NCBI GenBank assembly: GCA_002708905.1
Contig: PAPM01000004.1
Location: 16,842 to 55,757, forward strand
Direction: 5' to 3'
From: Pseudomonadales bacterium
GTDB lineage: Bacteria > Pseudomonadota > Gammaproteobacteria > Pseudomonadales > Ketobacteraceae
Length of the DNA: 38,916 nt
Shown here: one piece after another, positions 25,880 to 33,620 of the stretch
Position numbering within the stretch: the first letter of the stretch is position 1
Layout of the letters: each line of letters opens with the position of its first letter
Notes under the pieces: generated by a model
Database searches by the model: none
Seen by the model: the letters and a program-made list of their open reading frames with translations, nothing else
Told to the model about the DNA's origin: nothing
Position numbers and translations under genes: made by a program

Positions 25880-26056
25880 ACGCCTCATTCTTGCCATTCG
25901 AGGCGTTGCTTGACTCAGACCCTTTTGGGACTGGCTCAAGGTTGGAACAGCAGCACGCGTGCGGTCGATTCTGTCGGCCGCACAATGGGAATCTAGCGAT
26001 ACCGAACTCCCCTTTATACCCTTGAAGGTAGTTCCCATAGTGCTGCTGGGCCAGCC
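25880..26056 (+). ncRNA. Candidate structured RNA downstream of nirD
   Basis: The fold is compact. Hairpin A is ACGCCTC (25880-25886) with GAGGCGT (25900-25906). Hairpin B (25909-25940) has CTTGA/TCAAG, CAG/CTG and CCC/GGG with a TTTT loop. A three-way junction follows. P1 is GGTTGG-aa-CAGCAGCAC (25940-25956) with GTGCTGCTG-gg-CCAGCC (26040-26056). P2 is 10 bp (25959-25968 with 25974-25983, loop TTCTG). P3 is ATGGGAA (25985-25991) with TTCCCAT (26032-26038). Linkers are 0-2 bases. The aa/gg site would form tandem A-G pairs, and four wobble positions (25915/25934, 25942/26054, 25965/25977, 25992/26031) are G-U only on the plus strand. No T tract follows. I do not recognise a known family. It could be an independent RNA, a 3' UTR element or a relic of a mobile element. 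Confidence 0.5.
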
Positions 26057-26068
26057 ATCTCATCCACA

Positions 26069-26356
26069 TCAACTTCCGCAACGGGCCGGACGCATGGCCT
26101 CGTATTCCTCCGCATCAATCAAGTGATGCACAATAAAGCCGAACTCATCACACCACTGCACCACATACTGTTCCGGATCACGGATCAGTTTTTCATAGTA
26201 ACGATTCATCGCATCGCGACAGGTTTGATAGGCACCCTGCAGCAAAACATCATCTTCTCCGATGACAAATTCCCGCACCAGTTCAAATACGTCACTCTGC
26301 TGTCCAACGCGACGTTTCCTGCGGATGCGACAGTTAAAAACACTTACCTTTTTCAT
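26069..26356 (-). CDS. Small protein of unknown function, paralog of the protein at 27556-27816
   Basis: A 95-residue protein without signal peptide or membrane segment. The start is the ATG at 26356, with GGAGGAAA 4-11 bases upstream; the frame opens 36 codons earlier without support. The core F-E-L-V-R-E-F-V-I-G-E-D-D-V-L-L-Q-G-A-Y is followed by TCR, paired tyrosines (RYYEKL), a W and FIVHH. It aligns without gaps to the protein at 27556-27816 at 22 of 56 positions, and both begin M-x-K-x3-F-[NT]-C. It converges with the nirD transcript. It is separated from the Usp gene by a terminator, so it has its own promoter. Confidence 0.75.
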   Translation of the reverse strand: MKKVSVFNCRIRRKRRVGQQSDVFELVREFVIGEDDVLLQGAYQTCRDAMNRYYEKLIRDPEQYVVQWCDEFGFIVHHLIDAEEYEAMRPARCGS

Positions 26357-26496
26357 AGAGTTTCCTCCGGCAGGTTTATTGGGTAACAAAAAACACGTTC
26401 TGCAGAGGTAGACGGGGGCAATAACCGGGAGGTCACATGAAAAAGGTGAACTGGTAGTATTCACACTTTCCGTTGTGAAATAAGGGAGCTAAACAA

Positions 26497-26530
26497 AGAA
26501 AAAAACGGGGCAATCAGCCATTACCCCGTT
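26497..26530 (-). terminator. Intrinsic terminator of the usp gene
   Basis: On the minus strand AACGGGG pairs with CCCCGTT (26504-26510 with 26524-26530, loop 13) and is followed by a run of six or more T. It lies about 25 bases past the usp stop. Confidence 0.88.
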
Positions 26531-26556
26531 GCAAAAGAACTGGTTTTGGGTGTTTT

Positions 26557-27489
26557 CTATTCAACCGTACTCACAAAACCGTCCGGCTTCAAAGCCAGTA
26601 CCGAGCAGGTCACTTCATTCAAAATGGATTCCGCGGTATTGCCGATCAGGAAGCCCTTGATGCCGGTACGGCACACCGTACCCATAGTCAATAGCTCAAT
26701 CTGGTTATCCCGCACGTACTGGGGCAATGCATCCCTGGGGTTGCCCAGCACAGTCTGTAAAACGATACCGTCGGCACTGCCGCACACATCTTCCGTCAGC
26801 TTCAACAACTTGGTCTCTGCGCTGGCAATCAGATCGGCTTCCATGCCGTCCAGCATATCCGCACTGCCGATCCCCCAAGCCGACAACATGGGCTCACCAA
26901 TGGGTTGCTGGGCGTAGACCACATGCAGCTGGGCGCCTTCGCGCTGAGCCAGATCATGGGCATAGGTAAGCACCTTTTGATTCAATTCCGCTGCCCCGGG
27001 TTTGTCGGCAAACACATCCACCGCGGCGGCCACTTTTCCCGGCTTGGTCTGCTCGCGAATACAGAGCACAGGGCAGGGACATTTTCGCAGCACATGCTTG
27101 GTGGTACTGCCCATAAAACGCTTGCGGCCCGGGTGGCGGGTGGCCGCGTCCATTATCAACAGATCATGGCCACCGGCTTTCACCTGCTTGATGATTTCCA
27201 CAAAGGGAATGCCTTTGGCGACCGCACAATCCACTTTATCGTAAGACGCCTTCAAATCTGCAGCCCGTTGCTGCAGCGCAGCCAACTGGGTTTCATACAT
27301 TTCGTGCTCCAGATCTTGCGGCAGTTTGGTGGTAAGCCAGTTTTCGTATTCTTTCTCGATTTCCTCAACCACCCCGAACAGGGTAAGCTGGGCACCGTGC
27401 TCTTTTGCCACAGTCACCGCGTGGGCAATGGTGTCCTCATCCGCATAACGATAGGGAACCGCCATTAAAATACGATTGTAAGCGACCAT
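26557..27489 (-). CDS. Tandem-domain universal stress protein
   Basis: A cytoplasmic stress protein of about 310 residues with two Usp domains, as in UspE. Domain 1 (about 1-150) ends in DAATRHPGRKRFMGSTTKHVLRKCPCPVL, and domain 2 (about 165-310) ends in GTVCRTGIKGFLIGNTAESILNEVTCSVL. Both contain the G-x2-G-x9-G-[ST/N] nucleotide-loop pattern, though the first is loosely spaced. I prefer the ATG at 27489 because AGGAGG lies 8 bases upstream; the ATG at 27495 would leave a gap of only 2 bases. It lies 66 bases after the small paralog gene at 27556 and may be co-transcribed with it. Confidence 0.9.
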   Translation of the reverse strand: MVAYNRILMAVPYRYADEDTIAHAVTVAKEHGAQLTLFGVVEEIEKEYENWLTTKLPQDLEHEMYETQLAALQQRAADLKASYDKVDCAVAKGIPFVEIIKQVKAGGHDLLIMDAATRHPGRKRFMGSTTKHVLRKCPCPVLCIREQTKPGKVAAAVDVFADKPGAAELNQKVLTYAHDLAQREGAQLHVVYAQQPIGEPMLSAWGIGSADMLDGMEADLIASAETKLLKLTEDVCGSADGIVLQTVLGNPRDALPQYVRDNQIELLTMGTVCRTGIKGFLIGNTAESILNEVTCSVLALKPDGFVSTVE

Positions 27490-27555
27490 CGACATAACCT
27501 CCTTTTACCCTTCTTATAACTCTCAAGATAAACGAAACGTTATGTCATTAATTGA

Positions 27556-27816
27556 TCAAGCGCAATTGGAAAGACGGTTTTCGTGAACCTCAAAACTGGT
27601 CTCGTTAATCCAATAGACAGTGTAGAGGGCTTCCTGCTTATTCAGATAACGGTAATAACCGTCGATGGAGGAGCGACAGGCGTAATAACAGCCTTCTGAC
27701 AGCACATCCATTTCCCCATCGATAAAATGCCGAATCACCCGAAAGGGTTCCCACGCAGAGGCTGCGGGCTGGTGTGATTTTTCCATGGAACAGGTAAATA
27801 GGGCTTCTTTATGCAT
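27556..27816 (-). CDS. Small protein of unknown function, paralog of the protein at 26069-26356
   Basis: An 86-residue soluble protein. The shared pattern is F-x2-[VI]-R-x-F-[VI]-x-G-E-x-D-V-L-x2-G-x-Y-x2-C-R-x5-Y-Y, then Y-x-V-x-W and F-x-V-H. The N-terminus MHKEALFTC lines up with MKKVSVFNC of the paralog. AGGAG lies 7 bases before the ATG. It sits directly upstream of usp on the same strand and 95 bases after sigX, where pseudomonads have oprF. No domain is recognised. The conserved acidic and aromatic residues and the single conserved Cys suggest a binding role, but this is a guess. Confidence 0.78.
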   Translation of the reverse strand: MHKEALFTCSMEKSHQPAASAWEPFRVIRHFIDGEMDVLSEGCYYACRSSIDGYYRYLNKQEALYTVYWINETSFEVHENRLSNCA

Positions 27817-27911
27817 CGCTCTTCTCCTACCGGCTTATGTGGGGCACTGTATATCAGCAGCACCACGTTTATTAACCAGACGCGACAAGTAGAGGAAAAG
27901 TCACAATATTT

Positions 27912-28487
27912 TTATTCGTAATGCTGCTTCAGTTTTTCCAGTGCCCGTTGATACCGCATTTTCACCGCACTCAGATTCATGTCCATGATCTCCGCGATTT
28001 CTTTATACTCCAATTCCGCAATCGCGCGATAAACCACAATGGTTTTGTCCTCCAACCCCAATTGGCCGATCCAGCGGTCCAGACGCTGCCCCATAACGTC
28101 CATTTCCACGCTATGTTGATCCGTAGCAAGGTAATCCTCTTCACTGACCGCAGCAAGGTCCAGCTGATCTTTGCGCTTGCGCAGGTAAGACATGGATTCA
28201 TTGTGGGCAATCCGATAGAGCCAGGTTTTGAAGCTGGATTCGCCCTTAAAGCGGACCAGGCCGTGGAAAACCTTAAGCATCACTTCATGCACCACCTCTT
28301 CGGCGTCGTGCAAAGAACCCAGATAACGGGTGCAGGTACGCATCAGGGGATCCTGATAGCGTTTCATCAGTACCTCATAGGCCAGGGTGACATGGGGCAA
28401 CTGCCGCCGGGCAATGGCAACCAGCTGATCATCGCCCTTCTCAGCCAGCCGGGCCCGCAGAGGCCGCCGGGAAACGGGTCGGTTCAT
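27912..28487 (-). CDS. sigX: ECF sigma factor SigX
   Basis: A 191-residue ECF-type sigma factor directing RNA polymerase to envelope-related promoters. Region 2 reads LMRTCTRYLGSLHDAEEVVHEVMLKVFHGL, then FKGESSFKTWLYRIAHN. Region 4 reads LEYKEIAEIMDMNLSAVKMRYQRALEKLKQ. No anti-sigma gene is adjacent. Identification as SigX rests on the preceding crfX and cmpX genes, the order known in Pseudomonas. I chose the ATG at 28487; an in-frame TTG at 28532 lies inside cmpX. No clear ribosome site precedes the ATG, so translation is probably coupled to cmpX. The usual downstream oprF is missing from this window. Confidence 0.88.
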   Translation of the reverse strand: MNRPVSRRPLRARLAEKGDDQLVAIARRQLPHVTLAYEVLMKRYQDPLMRTCTRYLGSLHDAEEVVHEVMLKVFHGLVRFKGESSFKTWLYRIAHNESMSYLRKRKDQLDLAAVSEEDYLATDQHSVEMDVMGQRLDRWIGQLGLEDKTIVVYRAIAELEYKEIAEIMDMNLSAVKMRYQRALEKLKQHYE

Positions 28488-28515
28488 GGGAAAATGGAAC
28501 GCGCCGGAACCGGGC

Positions 28516-29361
28516 TCAGTCGTCCTCGTCAATCCAGGACTGGAACTTGAAACTGCCGTTCACCAGTTGCTGGTTGGGCACGGAAAGGCACTCGCCCTGC
28601 TCGTTTTCCAGGATGGTATTGACCGTGCCTACGGATACCACTGTTCCCTTAAAACCGTCTACCGTCACCTCATCACCGGGCTGCAGCTGTTCCCGGATGT
28701 AAACGCCGGAGATGATATTGTTGGAAACACTGCGGGTACCCAGGCCAAGGGAAATCGCGGCTGCAGCCCCCAACGAACCCAGCACGATGGCAAACACGAT
28801 GTTCAGCATCTGGGTTTCAATTTCCAGCTGCCCTACCGCCAGGGAAAAGGTGGTGACAAAGATGATGATCTGCGCGAGCCGGGCTACCGAGGAGGCGTAC
28901 TCCATGCCCATTTTATTGACCGCGGTGTGAATACTCTGTTTCACCACATGGGCGATGAACATTCCCACCAGAATCACAAACAGGGCGCCCAATACCTTGG
29001 GCAGGTAGAGGATGAAATCATCCAGGATGACCGTGATCCGATCCAGCCCCAGGGTTTCGGCCGCCGTCAGGGTCACGATCAGCAGGATGAAGAAATAGAT
29101 GAACTTGCCCAGCAGTTCACTGGGGGCCTTCTCCATACCGGCCTTGGCCATGGATTCAATAAGCCCGATGCGCTGGCAAAGGCCGTCCAGACCGATCCTG
29201 GCCAACAGTTTACCGGACCAGCGGGATAACAGCTTGGCCAGTAATATTCCCACCACCAGAATGATGATAGTGGCCGCCAGGTTGGGCAGGAAGGCCGCAA
29301 TCTTGTTCCAGAAACTGGCGGTGGAATTAATGATGTTCTGAGTCCATTGCTCGATATCCAC
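28516..29361 (-). CDS. cmpX: MscS-family channel CmpX
   Basis: A 281-residue inner-membrane protein. Hydrophobic helices lie at about residues 26-46, 88-108, 118-140 and 160-185, followed by the pore-type helix (VLGSLGAAAAISLGLGTRSVSNNIISGVYI) and the MscS beta domain (QLQPGDEVTVDGFKGTVVSVGTVNTIL). The extra N-terminal helices belong to the conserved TM-helix repeat type. It starts with GTG at 29361, with GGGGGA 7 bases upstream. It is the middle gene of crfX-cmpX-sigX; in Pseudomonas the trio links membrane state to SigX activity. Confidence 0.92.
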   Translation of the reverse strand: MDIEQWTQNIINSTASFWNKIAAFLPNLAATIIILVVGILLAKLLSRWSGKLLARIGLDGLCQRIGLIESMAKAGMEKAPSELLGKFIYFFILLIVTLTAAETLGLDRITVILDDFILYLPKVLGALFVILVGMFIAHVVKQSIHTAVNKMGMEYASSVARLAQIIIFVTTFSLAVGQLEIETQMLNIVFAIVLGSLGAAAAISLGLGTRSVSNNIISGVYIREQLQPGDEVTVDGFKGTVVSVGTVNTILENEQGECLSVPNQQLVNGSFKFQSWIDEDD

Positions 29362-29406
29362 GGAAGAGTCCCCCTGTTCCGTTAAAGTGGTGTGATTGGT
29401 CGGGAA

Positions 29407-29700
29407 TTATTGATCCGCCGCTGGTTTCGGCCGCCGTTTTTTGCGGATTTGACGGGAGGGATGACGCCGCTGGCCGGCACCATAGATGGAAGCGCCAAAA
29501 CCGGCAAACAGCATCCAGAACCAACTCATGAAGAAGCCCATCACATCCCGGGTGGCCGTTTGCTGCTTGGCATGGGACAGCACCCTGCGCAGGGACTGGT
29601 CCGGATCAAACGCCCGGGTTTCACTGCTGGCAGCCTGTTTTAGCCAGGCCTGTACGTCCGCATCATTGGGTTCTGGAGAATGGTCCTGATCGTCTTTCAT
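29407..29700 (-). CDS. crfX: CrfX-like small membrane protein
   Basis: A 97-residue protein of unknown biochemical role. The N-terminal half is acidic and soluble with LRRVLSHAKQQ, then comes one hydrophobic helix (about residues 54-72, DVMGFFMSWFWMLFAGFGASIYG) and a basic, Arg/Lys/Pro-rich tail. Both the D-x-x-LRRVL pattern and the position upstream of cmpX match CrfX of Pseudomonas. It starts with ATG at 29700. It is the first gene of the operon and faces the divergent ATPase/MscS pair. Confidence 0.78.
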   Translation of the reverse strand: MKDDQDHSPEPNDADVQAWLKQAASSETRAFDPDQSLRRVLSHAKQQTATRDVMGFFMSWFWMLFAGFGASIYGAGQRRHPSRQIRKKRRPKPAADQ

Positions 29701-29756
29701 TTCGTGTTTTACCTGCCCGCATCCGCTTTGGAGTCTATCATATCTATATCAAGCAC

Positions 29757-29785
29757 TTGGCGTTTAGACGCACGGACATGATATA
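29757..29785 (+). promoter_or_regulatory. Likely promoter of the ATPase-mscS pair
   Basis: TTGGCG (29757-29762), 17 bases, then GATATA (29780-29785). It resembles a sigma-70 promoter, with a start near 29792. The 126-base divergent spacer also has to carry the crfX promoter, for which I see no clear match. Confidence 0.4.
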
Positions 29786-29826
29786 AAGTCACAATAAAAA
29801 TTCATCAGGGAATCCCAGCGCACACA

Positions 29827-32649
29827 ATGAATGCCAGACTCCTTTTACTGCTGGCTCTGCCGTTATTGCTGATCAGCCACCTTGGTTTCGCCGACTGCGA
29901 AGCCCTGGAACCCCAGCTCGCCCGCCAGGAACGCCTGCTCTCCCAACTGGAACAGCAGCGGGCGTCCCTGGATGACCTGTTGCGGGGCCAGATCAAGAAC
30001 GACTTTGTGCTCAACGATGTGGTGGATGTGCCGCTGGATGTCACCCTGGAAGTGCTGAAAGCCAGGCGCTCACTCAATCAGCAATGGGTGGATAAAGATA
30101 CTACTGAATTACGCCTGCCGGAGGGCTTTGAGTCCTGTCCGGAACAGGCCCAACAATGGCTGGGTCAGGCAAAGCAGGTCCAAGGCCAGGAGCAGGTTAT
30201 ACGCCAGCACCTGCAGCACCTTTATGACCTGCCGCGCGCCTCTCGTCTGGCTTTGGTACGGGAGGCCACTCAATGGCAAACCCTGTATAAACTGGAATCC
30301 CAGGTGCAGAAGTGGGCCAACGCACAGCCCGAACAGGACGCGATCCAGACCTTACAAAAAGAGATTCACGACTGGATCGAGTATTGGCGTAGCTCCACCC
30401 GTATCTGGCTTGCGCAGCTGGTGGCACAGGCACCGCAAAATGTGACGTCCAACGAGGTCTGGAGCAAAACCATGAAAGTCCCCAGCCCCCAGGACGGCAT
30501 CGACTGGGGGTCGGCCATGAGCCTGCCTGCAAGCCAGAATCAGCAGGCCGAGTTGCTGGACTGGCTCAACACTCTGGAAGAAGCCCATCGCGCGCTGGTG
30601 CGCGAGTCCGGCAAATGGCGCAATCAACATATCTGGTCCCTGGGTTGGGCAAACTTTTTTCAGGAGATCAGCCATCCACAGCGCTTCTGGCAGCAACTGA
30701 TTACCGAAATCCGCAGCGCCCCCACCAATCTGGTGGACGCCATCACCCGCCCCTTCATTCGTGATTACCGAAGGGCCGTGAAACAGGATAAACGGGGGGA
30801 AACCCTTTCCAGCTGGTTCCTGCAGGGGCTGGCCCTGGTGGCCATCATGTCGGCCCTGCTTAAACTGGCTGCCATGGCCCCCCAATTCCTGTCCCAGGCC
30901 CAGCAGCGGTTACTCAGCACCGTGCAACACCGGGGCTTGATCCAGTTCAATGCTGCGGTGCTCTGGTTCATCAAACCCAACGCGCCCTGGTTTGTGGTCT
31001 TTGTCGGTGCCAACGGCATCTCCAGGTTCCTGCCGGATGCCTGGATCATTCTCAACTGGCTGGCGCCCATCGGTACCCTGTACGCCACCTTCCGGGCCGT
31101 GCGGGTGATCCTGGAATGGCTGATTGCACGCACCTTTACCCGCTCCGGGCAATTCGTTTCCAGCCACATTGCCACCCGACAAAGCGAAGATGCCCAGCGG
31201 GTAGCCTGGCTGGTGCTGCTCTGTATCCTGGGTTGGATTCTCGCCAAGGGAACCGGCGGCGGCTACCTGATGTTTTTCATTATTATCCTGATCGGGTTGC
31301 TGCTGTGGTTCACCCTGCTCTGGTTGATGCTGCGCTACCGGGAACCGGTTTCCCGTTTTCTGCTGTACGCCATCGGCAAAGGCACCAGCAAAAAGCTGGA
31401 TCCGCAGAGCGCCCAGCATTGGTGGATGCTACCGGTCTGGCCCCTGCTATTTGTCGGCGCACACATTACTGACATTGTGATCCACCTGCACCAGAAACTG
31501 TTGATCTTCGATACCTATCGCTCCGTGTCGGTAAAGCTGATCCGCATCCGCCTGGCCGCGGAGGCCAAAGATGAAGAGCAGGAAGAAGACGACGAAGCCT
31601 TGCCGGACGAGAGCTATTCCGATTGGATGCGCGGCAACAGCAAAGCCTGGATAGAGGCCTATGATATCAATACGGTGCTGCAGCCTATCCAAAACTGGCA
31701 CAAGGAGAAAAGCGACGACAATGTCCTGCTGATCGTCGGGGACCAGGGCAGCGGCAAGACCGCCCTGATCAAGCGGTTGAGCAGCATCTGGACCGAAACC
31801 CCCATCAGCATTCTGAACATTCCCGCCAAAACCACCGATCCGGCAGCCATACTGCCCATGATCGCCCAGCACCTGTGTATTGCAGGCCTCAAGGACGTGG
31901 CAGAACTGGTGAAGCTGGACGCCGATCTGGAACCACAGATTGTTGTGCTCGACAACACCCACAACCTGTTTTTGTCGGAAGTCGGTTACCTGGATGCCTA
32001 CCGGGCTTTGAGCCAATGCCTGAATGCCCATCTGAACAATATATTCTGGGTGGTCGTGACCCACGCGCCCAGCTGGACCTATCTGAGCTGCGTGTTCAAC
32101 CGCGAACTGCGTTTCAGCAATATTTTCAAAATGCCCCGCTGGTCCCCCTCGGACATTCGTAAATTGATTCTGTCCCGGCACCAGGGCAGTCGCCGCCGCA
32201 TCCGTTACGATGAACTGCTGTTGTCAGCGTCCGCAGGCAGCGACTCCAGCAGCGTGCGGGCGGCCAACTCCCGGGTCTTCAACATTTTGTGGGAACAGAG
32301 CGGCGGCATTCCACAGGTAGCGATTCACCTGTGGCTGGATGCCGCCCGCAGCAAGGATAAAGTGGTGGACCTGGGTGTACCCAGCAAACCCAATGGCAAC
32401 GCCCTGAAAGCTTTGAAGGATGACCTTTGTTTCGTGTTTGCCGCGATTGTCATCCACAAGTCCCTCACCAGTGAGGAAATCATTCTGGTGACCCATTTCC
32501 CCGACGCCATCGTTCGCCATGCCCTCAAGCAGGGGCTTAATCTGGGTTTACTCTGGCGCGACGACAACAAACGCTACCGCATTCAACCCAGTTGGCAGGG
32601 CACCCTCAGCGGCTTCCTCGCCAGCAAGAACCTGTTGTGGGATATCTAA
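29827..32649 (+). CDS. Large membrane protein: signal, coiled-coil periplasmic region, multiple TM helices, AAA+-like ATPase
   Basis: A 940-residue protein I cannot place in a named family. Residues 1-22 form a signal peptide or anchor. Residues 23-325 are hydrophilic and helical, with two Cys (24 and 104). About six hydrophobic helices follow (327-348, 376-396, 400-430, 459-476, 481-502 and 532-555), then an acidic linker (570-590). The C-terminal part is an AAA+-like NTPase: Walker A GDQGSGKT (638-645), Walker B IVVLDN with D709, a sensor-1-like VVVTH (742-746), GGIP (826-829) at the sensor-2 position, and a winged-helix-like end. The N-terminal plan recalls MscK, with the channel core replaced by an ATPase. 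The stop codon touches the mscS start. The ribosome site is weak. Confidence 0.85.
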   Translation: MNARLLLLLALPLLLISHLGFADCEALEPQLARQERLLSQLEQQRASLDDLLRGQIKNDFVLNDVVDVPLDVTLEVLKARRSLNQQWVDKDTTELRLPEGFESCPEQAQQWLGQAKQVQGQEQVIRQHLQHLYDLPRASRLALVREATQWQTLYKLESQVQKWANAQPEQDAIQTLQKEIHDWIEYWRSSTRIWLAQLVAQAPQNVTSNEVWSKTMKVPSPQDGIDWGSAMSLPASQNQQAELLDWLNTLEEAHRALVRESGKWRNQHIWSLGWANFFQEISHPQRFWQQLITEIRSAPTNLVDAITRPFIRDYRRAVKQDKRGETLSSWFLQGLALVAIMSALLKLAAMAPQFLSQAQQRLLSTVQHRGLIQFNAAVLWFIKPNAPWFVVFVGANGISRFLPDAWIILNWLAPIGTLYATFRAVRVILEWLIARTFTRSGQFVSSHIATRQSEDAQRVAWLVLLCILGWILAKGTGGGYLMFFIIILIGLLLWFTLLWLMLRYREPVSRFLLYAIGKGTSKKLDPQSAQHWWMLPVWPLLFVGAHITDIVIHLHQKLLIFDTYRSVSVKLIRIRLAAEAKDEEQEEDDEALPDESYSDWMRGNSKAWIEAYDINTVLQPIQNWHKEKSDDNVLLIVGDQGSGKTALIKRLSSIWTETPISILNIPAKTTDPAAILPMIAQHLCIAGLKDVAELVKLDADLEPQIVVLDNTHNLFLSEVGYLDAYRALSQCLNAHLNNIFWVVVTHAPSWTYLSCVFNRELRFSNIFKMPRWSPSDIRKLILSRHQGSRRRIRYDELLLSASAGSDSSSVRAANSRVFNILWEQSGGIPQVAIHLWLDAARSKDKVVDLGVPSKPNGNALKALKDDLCFVFAAIVIHKSLTSEEIILVTHFPDAIVRHALKQGLNLGLLWRDDNKRYRIQPSWQGTLSGFLASKNLLWDI

Positions 32650-33504
32650 ATGGATAATGCAACCCTGGAAGAACTGGCTGCGTTCAGTGATTTGCTGGAC
32701 CTGAATAAAGTGTTCATGCTGGTGGCTGCCGCCAGCTTCCTGTGGATGGCGAACAATCTTATGCGTCGCTTCAGCCAGAAGCTGATGGAAAAGATTCCCT
32801 CCCGACGCTTTCTGATCCTGCAGACCTCCACCCTGGTTACCTTCCTCTGGTATTTCGGCGGTGCCTACTGGATGATCGTCGGTATTTTGCAGCCGCCAAA
32901 CGAAATGTTGCTGGCTTTAGGCGGCAGTGCGGCGGTGGCGGTAGGTTTTGCCCTGAAAGATGTGGCGGCCTCCATTATTGCCGGGCTCATCCTGCTGTTT
33001 GACCGCCCGTTTCAGGTGGGTGACCGGGTCAGCTTTGGGGGCACCTATGGCGAGATCGTCAGCATTGGTTTGCGTTCCGTGCGCCTGAGCACCCTGGATG
33101 ACAACCTGGTGACCATTCCCAACAGTCGCTTTATCACCGAGGTGGTGTCTTCGGGCAACGCAGGCGCCCTGGACATGATGGTGGTATGTGATTTTCATGT
33201 CGCCCTGGACGCCGATCTGGAGCTGGCCCAACAACTGATTCATGAAGCCATTGTCACCAGCCGTTTTGTTTACCTGAAGAAACCGGTCACTTTCGCAATC
33301 AATGAAGTGGTCATTGCCGAACGCCTGGCGATTCAGATCCGGGCCAAATCCTATGTACTGGACGTACACTATGAAAAAGCCTATCAATCGGACATAGTGA
33401 CGCGGGTTTCCCGGCTGTTTGTGGAGCACAACATCGCCCGTCCGCAACGGAGCAGCCCAGCCCCACTCCCAGCAAACATTGCAGAAACACAAAGCGCCCC
33501 CTAA
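32650..33504 (+). CDS. MscS-family mechanosensitive channel paired with the ATPase
   Basis: A 284-residue inner-membrane channel. Three helices lie at about residues 20-38, 55-78 and 85-117; the third is the pore helix (GGSAAVAVGFALKDVAASIIAGLILLF), followed by the MscS signature PFQVGDRVSFGGTYGEIVSIGLRSVRL and the alpha/beta domain with DDNLVTIPNSRF. It is about the same size as E. coli MscS. The ATG follows the stop of the ATPase gene with no gap, and GGGA lies 7 bases upstream, so the two are translationally coupled. The C-terminal tail is proline-rich and unconserved. It is distinct from CmpX, with few N-terminal helices. Confidence 0.93.
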   Translation: MDNATLEELAAFSDLLDLNKVFMLVAAASFLWMANNLMRRFSQKLMEKIPSRRFLILQTSTLVTFLWYFGGAYWMIVGILQPPNEMLLALGGSAAVAVGFALKDVAASIIAGLILLFDRPFQVGDRVSFGGTYGEIVSIGLRSVRLSTLDDNLVTIPNSRFITEVVSSGNAGALDMMVVCDFHVALDADLELAQQLIHEAIVTSRFVYLKKPVTFAINEVVIAERLAIQIRAKSYVLDVHYEKAYQSDIVTRVSRLFVEHNIARPQRSSPAPLPANIAETQSAP

Positions 33505-33562
33505 CTGTCATAGGTAACCCGTCACGACCATAGTCCAACTAGGCGCGAGCGGGGGCTTCAGG

Positions 33563-33568
33563 TATAAT
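33563..33568 (+). promoter_or_regulatory. -10 box of the ppa promoter
   Basis: A perfect TATAAT at 33563-33568, 53 bases before the ppa start. The -35 region is poor and the spacer GC-rich, so strength cannot be judged. Confidence 0.5.
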
Positions 33569-33620
33569 GCGCCCACTTTTTTAACCCTAACATTCACCCC
33601 ACTGACAGAAAGGTTTAATC

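Noticed and set aside
25822-26060. Insertion sequence or retron remnant
   Set aside because: No transposase, reverse transcriptase, terminal repeats or target duplication is visible. The hairpins alone do not show mobility.
25845-26081. 78-codon minus-strand frame across the structured RNA
   Set aside because: There is no proper ribosome site and the composition is odd. The stretch is better explained by base-paired RNA on the plus strand.
31447-32181. 244-codon frame antisense to the ATPase gene
   Set aside because: The plus-strand product has Walker motifs and continuous coding character; the antisense frame has none.
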